Source of the DNA: Acidobacteriota bacterium
GTDB taxonomy: Bacteria > Acidobacteriota > Vicinamibacteria > Marinacidobacterales > Marinacidobacteraceae
Assembly: GCA_022826825.1 (NCBI GenBank)
Contig: JAJDUD010000061.1
Coordinates: 186,001-250,000 of the forward strand
Direction: 5' to 3'
Length of the DNA: 64,000 bases
The notes beneath the pieces are model-generated. The model was not told the DNA's origin and did no database searches. It saw only the letters and a list, made by a program, of their open reading frames with translations. The translations under genes and the position numbers were made by a program. This document shows, in pieces, positions 1 to 8,202 of the stretch (position 1 is its first letter; the number at the start of each line of letters is the position of its first letter).

Positions 1-511
1 AAAGCGCCAGCAGCGCGGCGGTGAAGCTCTTGGTCGCCGGGACCGCCGTTTCACGCCCCGCCCGGGTGACGTAGGCGAGGTCCGCGCGCCGGGCCGCCGG
101 GCTTTCCGCCTCGTTCGTCACCACGACCCGGAAGACCCCCTCCTCTCCAGCCCGATCGAGCAGCCGCAGCACGCTTCCGGTGGCGCCGGACTGGGTCACG
201 GCGATCAGCGCGCCGTCGCAGCCGTGGTCTCGCAAGGGCCCGTGAATCTCTCCGGCAGGTGCGACAGAAGCGGACAGCCCCGCTTCCCGAAACCAGGCGG
301 CGGCGATTTCGGCAGCGTGGCGGCTCGTTCCGGAGCCGACGAGAAGGCTCTTCCCGCCGACAGGCGCGGCCCGGGCCCAAAGGGTGGCCAACCGCTCGGG
401 CAGTTCGGCACCCAGCGCCCTGAGCGTCCGTTCGGCCGCCGCCGGCTGTTCGTGGATTTCGCGCCAGAGCGCCGGCTGTTCCCGGTTCTCCGCGGAGGCG
501 GAAACGCTCAG
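1..511 (-). CDS. GlmS-type SIS-domain protein (partial)
   Basis: The gene runs off the left edge; about 170 N-terminal residues are visible. The read protein contains LWREIHEQP, the usual entry to the isomerase half of GlmS, then LLVGSGTSRHAAEIAA and VTQSGATGSVL, which match the sugar-phosphate-binding SIS fold. The N-terminal class II glutaminase domain of true GlmS is absent, so this is a standalone SIS isomerase or deaminase (AgaS/GlmS C-terminal type). No ATG, GTG or TTG is available in frame. A CTG at 511, overlapping the stop of the upstream gene as CTGA and preceded by AAGGAG about ten bases upstream, is the best start. It is the last visible gene of a minus-strand run after the GlmU-like gene, which fits amino-sugar metabolism. 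The C-terminal half cannot be judged. Confidence 0.75.
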   Translation of the reverse strand, partial: MSVSASAENREQPALWREIHEQPAAAERTLRALGAELPERLATLWARAAPVGGKSLLVGSGTSRHAAEIAAAWFREAGLSASVAPAGEIHGPLRDHGCDGALIAVTQSGATGSVLRLLDRAGEEGVFRVVVTNEAESPAARRADLAYVTRAGRETAVPATKSFTAALLAL

Positions 512-1617
512 ACCTCGTCGGCTCCTTCGAAGCGGCCCGCCGCGCGGCCCGGCTTCACCGCCTGCCGGCCTCGGGCGATGGCGAGCGCGCCCTCCGGTAC
601 GTCCTCGACGATCACCGACCCCGCGGCGACGAAGGCCCGGCGGCCGATGGTCACCGGCGCCACCAGAATGGCGTTGCTTCCCACGAACGCGCCCGCCTCC
701 ACCACGGTCCGGTACTTGCCGCGCCCGTCGTAGTTGCAGGTGATGGTCCCGGCCCCAAGGTTCGCGCGCACGCCGACGTCCGCGTCCCCCAGGTAGGACA
801 GGTGGGGCAGCGCCGCGCGCCGCGCCAGCACGGCGTTCTTGGTCTCGACGAAGCTCCCCGCGAAAGACTCGGGCTCGAGCCGCGTGTTCGGGCGGATGTG
901 GGCGAAGGGGCCCACTTTCGCATCGCGCCCGATGGAGCTGTCGAGCAGCACGCAGTGGCTCAGGACGCGCGCTCCGGCTTCCACCTCGGTGTTCTCGAGC
1001 CGGCAGAAGCTCTGGACCTCGGCGCCGCCGGCGATCTTCGTGTTGCCGGTGAGGCGCACCGAGGCCCCGATGCGGGCGCCCGGCCCGGCTTCACAGGTGG
1101 GATCGGCCCACAGGGTCTCCGGATCTTCCACGAGCGCCCCGGTCTCGATGAATCGCCCGGCGGTGCGGCGCTGGGACTCCCGGATGGCCGCGGACCAGGT
1201 CGCGGCATCCGTGATCCGGGTATGTCCCGGGACGGCGCCCGCGGGAGACTCCGCCGCTCGCAGGGCGTCGGCGGTCTCGCCGAAGCTCGGGCGTACGGCC
1301 GGGGCGAGAGCTTCCGAGGTCCCGGCGAGCGCCAGGGTCTGGCCGGAGGTGTTGTTGAGATGCAGCGGTTCGTCCGCCGCCGCCACCAGGGCGCGGATGG
1401 CGTCGACCGGCGGGGCGACCACTCCCGGGGCGAGGATGGCGCCCCGGACACCGGGGCGTTCCAGGGCCGGGGAGTCACCCGTGGCCCGGTCCACGACGAC
1501 GAGTTCGTCCGCCCGCAGCGCGGCGGCGGCCTCGGCCGCGGCCGCCGCGACGGTCGTGCCGAAGAACGGATAGCGGCCGATCTCGGAAGCCCCGGGATAG
1601 ACGAGCAGGAAATCCAT
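508..1617 (-). CDS. GlmU-like acetyltransferase with degenerate nucleotidyltransferase half
   Basis: The C-terminal half is a left-handed beta-helix closely like the acetyltransferase domain of GlmU: SFVETKNAVL, HLSYLGDADVG, GAGTITCNYDG and APVTIGRRAF are all present, including the His and Asn-Tyr-Asp-Gly region used in glucosamine-1-phosphate acetylation. The N-terminal half of about 170 residues should carry the pyrophosphorylase signature LxAGxGTRM, but reads LLVYPGASEIGRYPFF and lacks it. It may be a relic fold or another function. ATG at 1617 follows GGTGAG at about ten bases; a GTG at 1632 is an alternative. The stop overlaps the next SIS gene. If acetyltransfer is the only activity, UDP-GlcNAc formation needs a second enzyme. 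Not called glmU for that reason. Confidence 0.8.
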   Translation of the reverse strand: MDFLLVYPGASEIGRYPFFGTTVAAAAAEAAAALRADELVVVDRATGDSPALERPGVRGAILAPGVVAPPVDAIRALVAAADEPLHLNNTSGQTLALAGTSEALAPAVRPSFGETADALRAAESPAGAVPGHTRITDAATWSAAIRESQRRTAGRFIETGALVEDPETLWADPTCEAGPGARIGASVRLTGNTKIAGGAEVQSFCRLENTEVEAGARVLSHCVLLDSSIGRDAKVGPFAHIRPNTRLEPESFAGSFVETKNAVLARRAALPHLSYLGDADVGVRANLGAGTITCNYDGRGKYRTVVEAGAFVGSNAILVAPVTIGRRAFVAAGSVIVEDVPEGALAIARGRQAVKPGRAAGRFEGADEV

Positions 1618-1690
1618 GTGCAGGAAACTCACCCGAAGAACCGGGCAGAGGTCAGGAAAACGGGCGGGCGAGCGGGCCCCGGCGCCAGGA

Positions 1691-2434
1691 TCACCCTACC
1701 CCGCCCGGAATTCTACGTGGCCCGTTCTTCTTCCGGCCCGCGGGGGCGACGACGATGGTCACCTCGCCGCGCGGCGGTTCCTGCCGCGCCCGCCGGGCGA
1801 GGTCGGGCAGCGAACCGAACCAGTGCTCTTCATGGATCTTGGTCATTTCCCGCGACACGGAGGCCTCCCGGGGACCGAGGATCTCCGCCAGTTCCCCGAG
1901 AAGCTCCGCCGCGCGGCGGGCGGACTCGAAAAAGACCACCGACCCGGGCGCCTCCGCCGACCGCTGCAGGAACGCCCGCCGTTTGGCGCTTCGCCTTCCC
2001 GGCGGGAAACCGAAGAACGTGAACATGTCGGTCGGCAGGCCGGAGACCGAGAGCGCCGAGGCGACCGCCGACGGTCCGGGCACGGTGCGAACCGGCAGGT
2101 CCTCGGTGCGGGCGGCGCGCACCACCCGGTAGCCGGGGTCGGAGATGAGCGGCGTTCCGGCATCGCAGATGAGCGCCACGTCCTCCCCGGACCGGAGCCT
2201 GCCGAGCAGGAACTCGACCTGACGGGCCTCGTTGTGGTCGTGGTATGAGACGAGCCGGGCGGTCAGGCCGAAGTGGGTACGGAGCCGCCGGGCGACGCGG
2301 GTGTCCTCGCAGGCGATCCAGGGAACGGCGCGCAGGACGGCGAGCGCCCGCGGCGAGAGGTCGTCGAGGTTCCCGATCGGGGTGGCGACCACATGGAGGG
2401 CGCCGCGAGCCCCCGGCCCGGTTGCCGGTTTCAT
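1691..2434 (-). CDS. rsmI: 16S rRNA (cytidine1402-2'-O)-methyltransferase
   Basis: RsmI uses S-adenosylmethionine to methylate the ribose of C1402 in the decoding centre of 16S rRNA. The 247-residue protein has the tetrapyrrole-methylase fold signatures of this family: LHVVATPIGNLDDLS at the N-terminus, ACEDTR, YHDHNE, LICDAGTPLISDPGY, and VPGPSAVASAL, followed by TFFGFPP and the SREMTKIHEE segment. Length is slightly shorter than typical RsmI. ATG at 2434 is chosen because it places the family start correctly; the frame stays open upstream only by reading into repeat DNA. It is the first gene of the minus-strand run leading to the GlmU-like gene, 74 bases away. Confidence 0.93.
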   Translation of the reverse strand: MKPATGPGARGALHVVATPIGNLDDLSPRALAVLRAVPWIACEDTRVARRLRTHFGLTARLVSYHDHNEARQVEFLLGRLRSGEDVALICDAGTPLISDPGYRVVRAARTEDLPVRTVPGPSAVASALSVSGLPTDMFTFFGFPPGRRSAKRRAFLQRSAEAPGSVVFFESARRAAELLGELAEILGPREASVSREMTKIHEEHWFGSLPDLARRARQEPPRGEVTIVVAPAGRKKNGPRRIPGGVG

Positions 2435-2575
2435 GCCGCGAACCGTAGCCTGCTGGGACGCGCCAGGCAGCCGCGGCCATGATGGCGCCGCCGGCTGGGA
2501 ACGCCGACCTCCGACCGGCACGCGCGGCGCTCTGCGCCACGCACGTCGTGAGGCCGCTCACCCGGGTGGCGCGTA

Positions 2576-2766
2576 CGGCTTGGAACGCCGACCTCCGGTC
2601 GGCACGCGGCCCGCAGGGCCGCAACCACGTACCGCCCCGGGACCAGATGGCGCTGGCAGCCCGCGTCGTGCCAACCCCGCGGGCAGCAAGTACGCGTTCG
2701 CCCGCCTCCGGCGGGCGGTGCCGACCGGAGGCCAGTTCTCCCGGTGGGGGCCGGCGTTCCAAGCCG
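2576..2766. repeat. Family A palindromic element, copy 1
   Basis: A 191-base element bounded by inverted ends, starting CGGCTTGGAACGCCG and finishing CGGCGTTCCAAGCCG. Each end carries a hairpin (GCCGACCTCCGGTCGGC at the left). The right end is interrupted by a segment CTCCCGGTGGGGG that belongs to family C, so this copy is a mosaic. The interior is diverged from the copies at 18846 and 38552. Confidence 0.75.
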
Positions 2767-2810
2767 TCTCCGCCATCAGGTCGCATGGGATTCCGCCTCC
2801 GTCAAGCATT

Positions 2811-2890
2811 TTCATGCCCGGCGGGGTGCGCGGGAGGACACGGGCATGGGCGTTTCTCCCGGTGGGGGTCTCCAGACCCGGCACGCGCGG
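2811..2890 (+). repeat. Family C repeat segment
   Basis: About 80 bases sharing CATGGGCGTTTCTCCCGG and the preceding GGCGGGGTGCG..GGAC block with an inverted copy at 18752-18836 and a shorter copy near 59820-59876. Its right side fades into a palindromic end of the same style as families A and B. Confidence 0.6.
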
Positions 2891-2949
2891 TGCTCCGCAC
2901 CGCGCACGTCGTGACGCTGCTCCGATTTGGCGTACCGTTTTCGCTGACC

Positions 2950-3915
2950 ATGAGCGTTCCGGTAAGCGCTGCCCCCGCCTGGAAGGACCGCCGGGTCCTG
3001 GTCACCGGTGCGGCGGGCTTCATCGGCAGGCGCCTCGCGACGCGCCTCGCGGCTGGCGGCGCCCGGGTCACCGGTTTCGACCGAACCCGGCGGAGCACTC
3101 CGGGGGCGAACGTCGAGTTTCGCCAGGCGGACCTGCGGGACACCGAAGCCCTCGGCGACGTTGTCGCGGGGGCGGACGTGGTCTTCCACCTGGCGGCGGC
3201 GAACGGGCACCGGGCCAGCATGGACGAGCCGCGGGCCGACTTCGAGGACAACGTGATGGGCGCCGTTTCGCTGCTGGCGGCGGTGGCGCAGCGGGCGCCC
3301 CGGGCCCGCGTGGTGCTTGCGAGCACGCGCCAGCTCTACGGCCGGGCCGTCTTCCTTCCCGTGGACGAGGGGCACGTGGTCGCCCCGCCGGATGTCCACG
3401 CGGTCCACAAGGAAACGGCCGAACACCTGGTGCGCCACAGCGCCGCGCAGCGGGGCGTCCCCTTCGCGGTCCTGCGCCTGACGAACACCTACGGGCCGGG
3501 GCAGCCGACGGCGGGACCGGCAGCCGGGCTGACCGGCCGTTTCCTGGGCAATGCGCTCGCCGGCCGGGAGATCACGATCCTCGGGGATCCCGGACTGCGG
3601 CGCGACTTCAACTACGTGGACGATGTGGTGGACGGCTTCCTGCGCGCCGGGAGGTGGGAGGCGCCCGCCGGAGTCTGGAACCTGGGCTCGCCGCCGGTTC
3701 GCCTTCGAGAGTTCGCGGAAGCGGTCTTCCGGGCGCTCGGCGAGGAACCGCGGGTCCGGCTCGCGCCGCTCCCGGCGGGCCTCGCGGCCATCGCCATCGG
3801 TGACTTCCACTCGGACTGGTCGGCGATCCGGGACGATCTCGGGTGGGAGCCCGCGTGGACCCTCGAATCCGGCCTCGCCGAGACGGTGCGCACCATGCGT
3901 TCTAAAGCGTCATGA
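2950..3915 (+). CDS. NAD-dependent epimerase/dehydratase (extended SDR)
   Basis: A 321-residue extended short-chain dehydrogenase acting on nucleotide sugars. The Rossmann signature VLVTGAAGFIGRR lies near residue 20, followed by FHLAAANG and the substrate region LRLTNTYGPGQP. The catalytic YxxxK position reads HAVHK, so the usual Tyr is His while the Lys is kept. Some glycan-cluster SDRs have similar departures, but activity should not be assumed. The ATG at 2950 begins the protein after repeat DNA; upstream frame is only repeat. Its stop overlaps the start of the next aminotransferase gene (ATGA), so the two are translationally coupled and likely make an amino-sugar building block. Confidence 0.85.
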   Translation: MSVPVSAAPAWKDRRVLVTGAAGFIGRRLATRLAAGGARVTGFDRTRRSTPGANVEFRQADLRDTEALGDVVAGADVVFHLAAANGHRASMDEPRADFEDNVMGAVSLLAAVAQRAPRARVVLASTRQLYGRAVFLPVDEGHVVAPPDVHAVHKETAEHLVRHSAAQRGVPFAVLRLTNTYGPGQPTAGPAAGLTGRFLGNALAGREITILGDPGLRRDFNYVDDVVDGFLRAGRWEAPAGVWNLGSPPVRLREFAEAVFRALGEEPRVRLAPLPAGLAAIAIGDFHSDWSAIRDDLGWEPAWTLESGLAETVRTMRSKAS

Positions 3916-5039
3916 AGATTCCATTCCAGCGCCTCGCCGCAGATGCCGATCCCGGTGTCCGGGAGGCCGTCGAGCGGGTGCTGGCCTCGGGCCGTTTTGT
4001 CCTGGGTCCGGAAGTGGAGGCGTTCGAGCGGGCCTTCGCCGCATCGATCGGCGTCGGGCACGCCGTGGGGGTGGCCTCGGGCACGGACGCGATCACGCTG
4101 GCGCTCGCGGCCGCCGGGATCGGCCCGGGCGACCGGGTCCTGACCGCCGCGTTCTCCACCGGTTACACGGCGATCGGCATCCGGCACGCCGGCGCCACCC
4201 CGGTCTTCGCCGACGTCGAGCCGGAGAGCCTGTGCCTCGACGCCGGCGCGGTGGCCCGGGCGCTCGAGGAACAGGACGTCCAGGCGATCGTTCCGGTGCA
4301 CATCTTCGGGGGCGCGGGCGCCGGCTGGGAGACGCTGCTCGAGACCGCGGACCGCCACCGCGTCCCCGTCATCGAGGACGCCTGCCAGGCGCACGGGGCG
4401 CGCTCTTCCGGGCGGGCGCTCGGCTCCTTCGGGCGGGCCGCCGCGTTCAGCTTCTATCCCACCAAGAACCTCGGGGCCCTGGGCGACGCGGGGCTGGTGG
4501 GCACGGCGGACGAAGGGCTCGCGGCGCGCGTCAGGAGCCTTCGTTCCGGTGCGCAGGGGGAACGCCACCACCACCTCGCTTCGGGCTGGAACAGCCGCCT
4601 CGACGAAATCCAGGCCGCGGTGCTCCGGCACCGGCTGCCGGCCCTGCCGGAAGGAAACCGGCGGCGCGCCGCGCTGGCGCTTCGCTACCGGGAGTTGCTC
4701 GACGGGCTGCCGCTGCGCTTCGTGACCCCGGGCCCGGGGGTGGAGGGGTCGGCGCACCTCTTCGTGATCCGGACGGCGCGCCGGGACGCGCTCCGACAAC
4801 ACCTCGAAGGCGCCCACATCGACGCGCTCGTGCACTATCCGGCCGCGCTCACCCAACAGCCCGCGTTTTCGGACGCGGTGGTGGCCGGAGGAACCTGTCC
4901 CGAGGCGGAGGCGGCTGCCCGGGAGGTGCTGAGCCTGCCGCTCCATCCCGGCCTCTCGGAACGCGAGGTCGAACGGGTCGCCGCCGTCGTGCGGGCGTTC
5001 TTCGCGGGTCAGCGTCCCGGCGGCGCGGTGTCAGAATAG
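3912..5039 (+). CDS. DegT/DnrJ/EryC1/StrS sugar aminotransferase
   Basis: PLP-dependent aminotransferase of 375 residues that converts keto-sugar nucleotides to amino sugars. Visible features are VASGTDAITLALAA (phosphate-binding), VIEDACQAHGA, and FYPTKNLGALGDAG, where the Lys forms the Schiff base with PLP. SGWNSRLDEIQAAVL matches the family substrate loop. Length is normal. It starts on ATG inside the stop of the SDR gene, so the pair is an operon; the product could feed a surface polysaccharide or a glycosylated metabolite. No glycosyltransferase is visible nearby, so the exact sugar is unknown. Confidence 0.9.
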   Translation: MKIPFQRLAADADPGVREAVERVLASGRFVLGPEVEAFERAFAASIGVGHAVGVASGTDAITLALAAAGIGPGDRVLTAAFSTGYTAIGIRHAGATPVFADVEPESLCLDAGAVARALEEQDVQAIVPVHIFGGAGAGWETLLETADRHRVPVIEDACQAHGARSSGRALGSFGRAAAFSFYPTKNLGALGDAGLVGTADEGLAARVRSLRSGAQGERHHHLASGWNSRLDEIQAAVLRHRLPALPEGNRRRAALALRYRELLDGLPLRFVTPGPGVEGSAHLFVIRTARRDALRQHLEGAHIDALVHYPAALTQQPAFSDAVVAGGTCPEAEAAAREVLSLPLHPGLSEREVERVAAVVRAFFAGQRPGGAVSE

Positions 5040-5043
5040 GTCC

Positions 5044-5892
5044 GTGGCGTTCGGTGCGAAGCGGGAGGGCGCGGTGCTCTGCCCCGGCTGCGGACAGCTC
5101 GTGGGAGTGAACGACCGCGAGTGTCTTTCCTGCGGCCGCCGGAATCCCGGGCTCTTCGGGTTCGCCGGGTTGCTCCGCTTCGATACCGAGAGCGTCCTGA
5201 AGATCCTGCTCGCGGCCAACATCGGGCTCTTCCTGGTGGCGCTGGTGCTCAGCGTGGGCGCCATCGAGATGCGCGGGTTCCTGGGTTTCCTGAGCCCGGA
5301 CGGCCGCATCCTCTACCGGCTGGGGGCGGCGGGCGCCATTCCGGTCTTCGGGGTCGGGAAGTGGTCCGCCGTACTGAGCGCCGGCTGGCTGCACGGCGGG
5401 CTGTTGCACATCTTCTTCAACATGTACTGGCTGTGGAACCTGTTCCCGGCGGTGGGGGAGATGTTCGGAACCAGCCGGGCGCTCGTGATCTACCAGGTCT
5501 CGGCGGTCACCGGCTTCGCGCTGTCCTCTTTCATGGGAGCGTCCGGCATCGCCATTCCGTTCCTGGGAGGGGCGCCGGGCATCACGGTCGGGGCGTCGGC
5601 GTCGCTGTGCGGCCTGATCGGGGCGCTCCTGTACTACGGGAGGCGCACGAGTTCGGAGTTCGCCCGCAGCATCTGGCGCTACGTGATCTTCATCGCGATC
5701 TTTGGCGCGCTGGTGCCGGGAATCGACAATGCCGCCCACCTCGGCGGGTTCCTGGGCGGCTATTTCGTCGCGTCGCACTTCGGGGTCTTCTCGCCGGAAC
5801 GGGGCAAGCACGGCCTCTGGGCGCTGGTCCTGCTTGCCGCGAGCGCCCTCGCGATCCTGGCGTCCGCGGTGGGCGTATCCCCCGTGGGTTGA
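5044..5892 (+). CDS. Rhomboid-family intramembrane serine protease with zinc ribbon
   Basis: A 282-residue membrane protein. The N-terminus has a zinc-ribbon pair, LCPGCGQ and CLSCGRRN, before six or so hydrophobic segments. Rhomboid landmarks are present: GGLLHIFFNMYWLWNL (HxxxN), GASASLCGLIGALL in the GxSG region with the nucleophilic Ser, and NAAHLGGFLGG with the general-base His. The Gly after the Ser is Ala here. Such enzymes cut transmembrane substrates within the inner membrane. It starts with GTG four bases after the aminotransferase stop, but no functional link is obvious. The PspC protein follows after a 33-base gap. Confidence 0.88.
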   Translation: MAFGAKREGAVLCPGCGQLVGVNDRECLSCGRRNPGLFGFAGLLRFDTESVLKILLAANIGLFLVALVLSVGAIEMRGFLGFLSPDGRILYRLGAAGAIPVFGVGKWSAVLSAGWLHGGLLHIFFNMYWLWNLFPAVGEMFGTSRALVIYQVSAVTGFALSSFMGASGIAIPFLGGAPGITVGASASLCGLIGALLYYGRRTSSEFARSIWRYVIFIAIFGALVPGIDNAAHLGGFLGGYFVASHFGVFSPERGKHGLWALVLLAASALAILASAVGVSPVG

Positions 5893-5925
5893 ACCATCGC
5901 CCTCGACAATTCGTAGGAGAAGACA

Positions 5926-6114
5926 ATGGCCAAACTGGTTCGCCCGTCCCAGGGCCGGATGCTGCTGGGGGTCTGCGCGGGACTCGCGGACTGGTGGAAC
6001 ATGGACCGGACGCTGCTCCGCGTCCTCTACGTGCTGGTCAGCGTGTGCTCGGCCGCCTTTCCCGGCATCCTGTGCTACATCGTCCTCGGGATCCTGATGC
6101 CGCCCGAGGAGTGA
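5926..6114 (+). CDS. PspC-domain small membrane protein
   Basis: A 62-residue protein consisting of a single PspC domain: GRMLLGVCAGLADWWNMD followed by a hydrophobic stretch with CYIVLGILMP. The PspC domain of phage-shock systems senses or transmits envelope stress at the inner membrane. No pspA or pspF is seen here, so the name would overstate the case. A clear AGGAG precedes the ATG by a few bases. Confidence 0.85.
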   Translation: MAKLVRPSQGRMLLGVCAGLADWWNMDRTLLRVLYVLVSVCSAAFPGILCYIVLGILMPPEE

Positions 6115-6175
6115 GGGAGGGCCCCGACCTTCCTCGCCGGCGCGGAACGCCGTAGACCGCGCCGGCCGAAATCCC

Positions 6176-6958
6176 GTGGAACTCCCTCCGGAAGTCGTTG
6201 CCGCACCGCTTCTCCTGCAGCAGGCCGGCCGCCCGGCTCCGGGGAAGTTCCTCCACCGCCTCACTCTCCCACCCGCGGAGTCGCGTCGGGACGGACTGGC
6301 CCGGCTCTCGGCGTGGTCGCGAAACGCCGGGGTTTCCGCGGTGGTCCTCGAGGAGGACGCCAGCGCCCTGATTCCGGATCTCCGCGCGCTCGGGTTCGAC
6401 GACGCGGGGCCCCTGCCGCGCTACTCCAGCCCCGTCCGGCCCGGTTGGCTGCGCCGGAGCGTGCCGGCGCTCCTCCTGCCGCGGGCCCACACCCTCACGG
6501 ACGTCACGGTGGTTCCCGAAGCGCTGCCCGACCCGGAGGAAGCGAGTCTCCGGGAACGCCTCGCCCCGGACTTCGCCGCGGTTGCCGGATTCCCCGCCGA
6601 TGGTCCGCTCCCCGCCGCGGGCGTTCACCTCGTGCGGGGCGGCCGGCCGGTCGCGAGCTGCCGGTTCGAACCGAAGGCCGAGGGCGCCCTCGCGGTGCCC
6701 TGCTGGATCGCGCCGCCCCGGGAACCGGACCTGACCGCGCTCCTTGCCGGGGAGACGCTTCGGGCCGCGGGCTCGGCGGCGTCCGTCTGGTTCGAGACAC
6801 CGCACCGCCTGCTCGCCAGGGGGCTCTTCCTGGCCCGTTTCCTCCCGCGCCGCTCGCGGGCCCGGGTGCTCGTGCGGCAGCACGGGGATCGGGACCTGCC
6901 GGCCCCTTCGATCGCCGACTGGCACCTCTCCACCGCGACCGTGGTGCAAGGGCCATGA
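6176..6958 (+). CDS. Uncharacterised protein, possible GNAT-like fold
   Basis: A 260-residue protein that I do not recognise. It is rich in Leu, Ala, Arg and Pro, has no signal peptide and no convincing membrane segment. The ending ADWHLSTATVVQGP resembles the tails of some uncharacterised acetyltransferase-like proteins whose C-terminus reads WHL followed by acidic residues, but no acetyl-CoA loop (RxxGxG/A) is present. It uses a GTG start. The gene lies between a PspC gene and a tRNA with no overlap. Codon use and GC look native. Confidence 0.65.
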   Translation: MELPPEVVAAPLLLQQAGRPAPGKFLHRLTLPPAESRRDGLARLSAWSRNAGVSAVVLEEDASALIPDLRALGFDDAGPLPRYSSPVRPGWLRRSVPALLLPRAHTLTDVTVVPEALPDPEEASLRERLAPDFAAVAGFPADGPLPAAGVHLVRGGRPVASCRFEPKAEGALAVPCWIAPPREPDLTALLAGETLRAAGSAASVWFETPHRLLARGLFLARFLPRRSRARVLVRQHGDRDLPAPSIADWHLSTATVVQGP

Positions 6959-7008
6959 CCGCGACGGGGGTACGGGCTGCTATCATCGTCGGTCCCACGC
7001 CTGCGGGT

Positions 7009-7083
7009 GCCGCTATCGTCTAGGGGTTAGGACGGGTGGTTCTCAGCCATCAAACCGGGGTTCGAATCCCCGTAGCGGTACCA
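7009..7083 (+). tRNA. tRNA-Glu (CTC)
   Basis: A full cloverleaf: the acceptor GCCGCTA pairs with TAGCGGT, the D arm is GTCT/GGAC, the anticodon stem GGTGG/CCATC encloses TTCTCAG giving anticodon CTC, and the T arm is CGGGG-TTCGAAT-CCCCG. CCA is encoded. The nine-base arms CCACGCCTG (6995-7003) and CAGGCGTGG (7082-7090) flank it and could extend the acceptor helix in the precursor; TTTCGTTTTT follows directly. Confidence 0.95.
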
Positions 7084-7100
7084 GGCGTGGTTTCGTTTTT
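7084..7100 (+). terminator. Putative T-rich terminator after tRNA-Glu
   Basis: The downstream arm of the tRNA-flanking inverted repeat runs straight into TTTCGTTTTT at 7091-7100, a plausible intrinsic terminator. It lies only a few bases before the GTG of the peptidase gene at 7104. Confidence 0.35.
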
Positions 7101-7103
7101 CCG

Positions 7104-8030
7104 GTGACCAGCAGCGAACCCCGGATCCGGTGCGAAGTCGTCCGGGGAACCGGACCGGCCCTCCTGGTGCACGGCGGCGCCTGGGACATTCCTCCCGAAG
7201 AGCGGGAAGCACACGAGTCCGGCGCGTTCGCGGCGGCCCGGCTTGGCCTTGCATCCCTGAGGGGCGGCGCTTCGGCGCTCGACACCGTGGAGGCGGTGGT
7301 CACCCTGCTGGAGGACGATCCGGCCCTGAACGCGGGAACCGGGTCGGTCCTGAACCGCCGGGGCGAGGCGGTGCTCGACGCGTCGATCATGGACGGTGAG
7401 GACCTCCGGGTCGGCGGCGTGGCGGCGGTGCGCACCGTCCGCAATCCCGTCCGCGTCGCCCGCCGGGTGATCGACGCCACCCGGCAGGTGCTGCTCGCCG
7501 GGCCGGGCGCCGAGGAGTTCGCCCGGCAGCAGGGATTCGAGGCCATCCGTCCCGGAGAACTCGTGGTGCCCCGGGAGGTGGAGCGGCTTCGCGCACACCA
7601 GGCGCGCCGGCGGGCCGCCGCGCCGGGGGACACGGTCGGCGCGGTCGCCATCGACGCGGAAGGGCGCATTGCGGCGGCCGGGTCCACCGGGGGCACGCTC
7701 AACAAGCGTCCCGGGCGGGTGGGAGACACTCCGCTTCCGGGCGCCGGCCTCTACGCCGATTCCCGCATCGGCGGGGTGGCCTGCACGGGGTGGGGCGAGG
7801 GGATCGCGCGTCTTTCCATGGCCCGCGCCGTGCTCGCCCGGATCGAGGGCGGCCGGGATCCGGCGGATGCCGCCCGCGAGCTGCTGGCCGCCTGCTGGTC
7901 GCGGCTCGGCGGTACTGCCGGGCTCCTGATCGTCACCCCGGACTCCCGGCTGGTGACGGCCTGGAGCACGCCGCGGATGGCGCGGGGCTGGGCCCACGGC
8001 GGCATGGAGACCCCGGGCGCCGCGGCCTGA
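7104..8030 (+). CDS. Isoaspartyl peptidase / L-asparaginase, Ntn hydrolase
   Basis: A 308-residue type 2 asparaginase-fold enzyme. LLVHGGAWDIP at the N-terminus and LNAGTGSVLN match the alpha part of the proenzyme. Autocleavage is expected before the Thr in APGDTVGAVAIDAEG, which becomes the N-terminal nucleophile; STGGT and GVACTGWGEG line the substrate pocket. Family members hydrolyse beta-aspartyl dipeptides or asparagine in the cytoplasm. Start GTG at 7104 is the only sensible one after the tRNA. Placement between two tRNAs suggests an independent unit. Function on isoaspartyl peptides fits the peptide-rich gene content of the window. Confidence 0.9.
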   Translation: MTSSEPRIRCEVVRGTGPALLVHGGAWDIPPEEREAHESGAFAAARLGLASLRGGASALDTVEAVVTLLEDDPALNAGTGSVLNRRGEAVLDASIMDGEDLRVGGVAAVRTVRNPVRVARRVIDATRQVLLAGPGAEEFARQQGFEAIRPGELVVPREVERLRAHQARRRAAAPGDTVGAVAIDAEGRIAAAGSTGGTLNKRPGRVGDTPLPGAGLYADSRIGGVACTGWGEGIARLSMARAVLARIEGGRDPADAARELLAACWSRLGGTAGLLIVTPDSRLVTAWSTPRMARGWAHGGMETPGAAA

Positions 8031-8106
8031 GGGGACGCTGCCTCCCGGCGTTCGGCGGGGCCGGCGTTCCTGGAAACCTGCTAGATTGCCCGCCCCCGGG
8101 TCGCGA

Positions 8107-8182
8107 GCGCCCTTAGCTCAGTGGATAGAGCAACAGGCTACGAACCTGTAGGTCGGGGGTTCGAATCCCTCAGGGCGCGCCA
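8107..8182 (+). tRNA. tRNA-Arg (ACG)
   Basis: Cloverleaf with acceptor GCGCCCT/AGGGCGC, D arm GCTC/GAGC, anticodon stem ACAGG/CCTGT enclosing CTACGAA, giving anticodon ACG (wobble A is normally edited to inosine), and T stem with GGTTCGAATCC. CCA is encoded. Confidence 0.95.
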
Positions 8183-8202
8183 CCTCCAAAGACGCCAGGG
8201 AC

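Larger units (their letters stand above)
2435..2949. repeat. Intergenic cluster of palindromic repeat elements
   Basis: The 515-base gap between the divergent rsmI and epimerase genes is almost entirely repeat DNA. It holds a half copy of family A at about 2491-2551, a full family A copy at 2576-2766, and a family C segment at about 2811-2890 that ends in a GCGGTGC/GCACCGC hairpin. Apparent open frames through it are translations of the repeats. No promoter motif stands out. Confidence 0.8.

Noticed and set aside
2435-2949. CRISPR array
   Set aside because: Repeats are palindromic, of unequal spacing and without uniform spacers; no cas genes are present.
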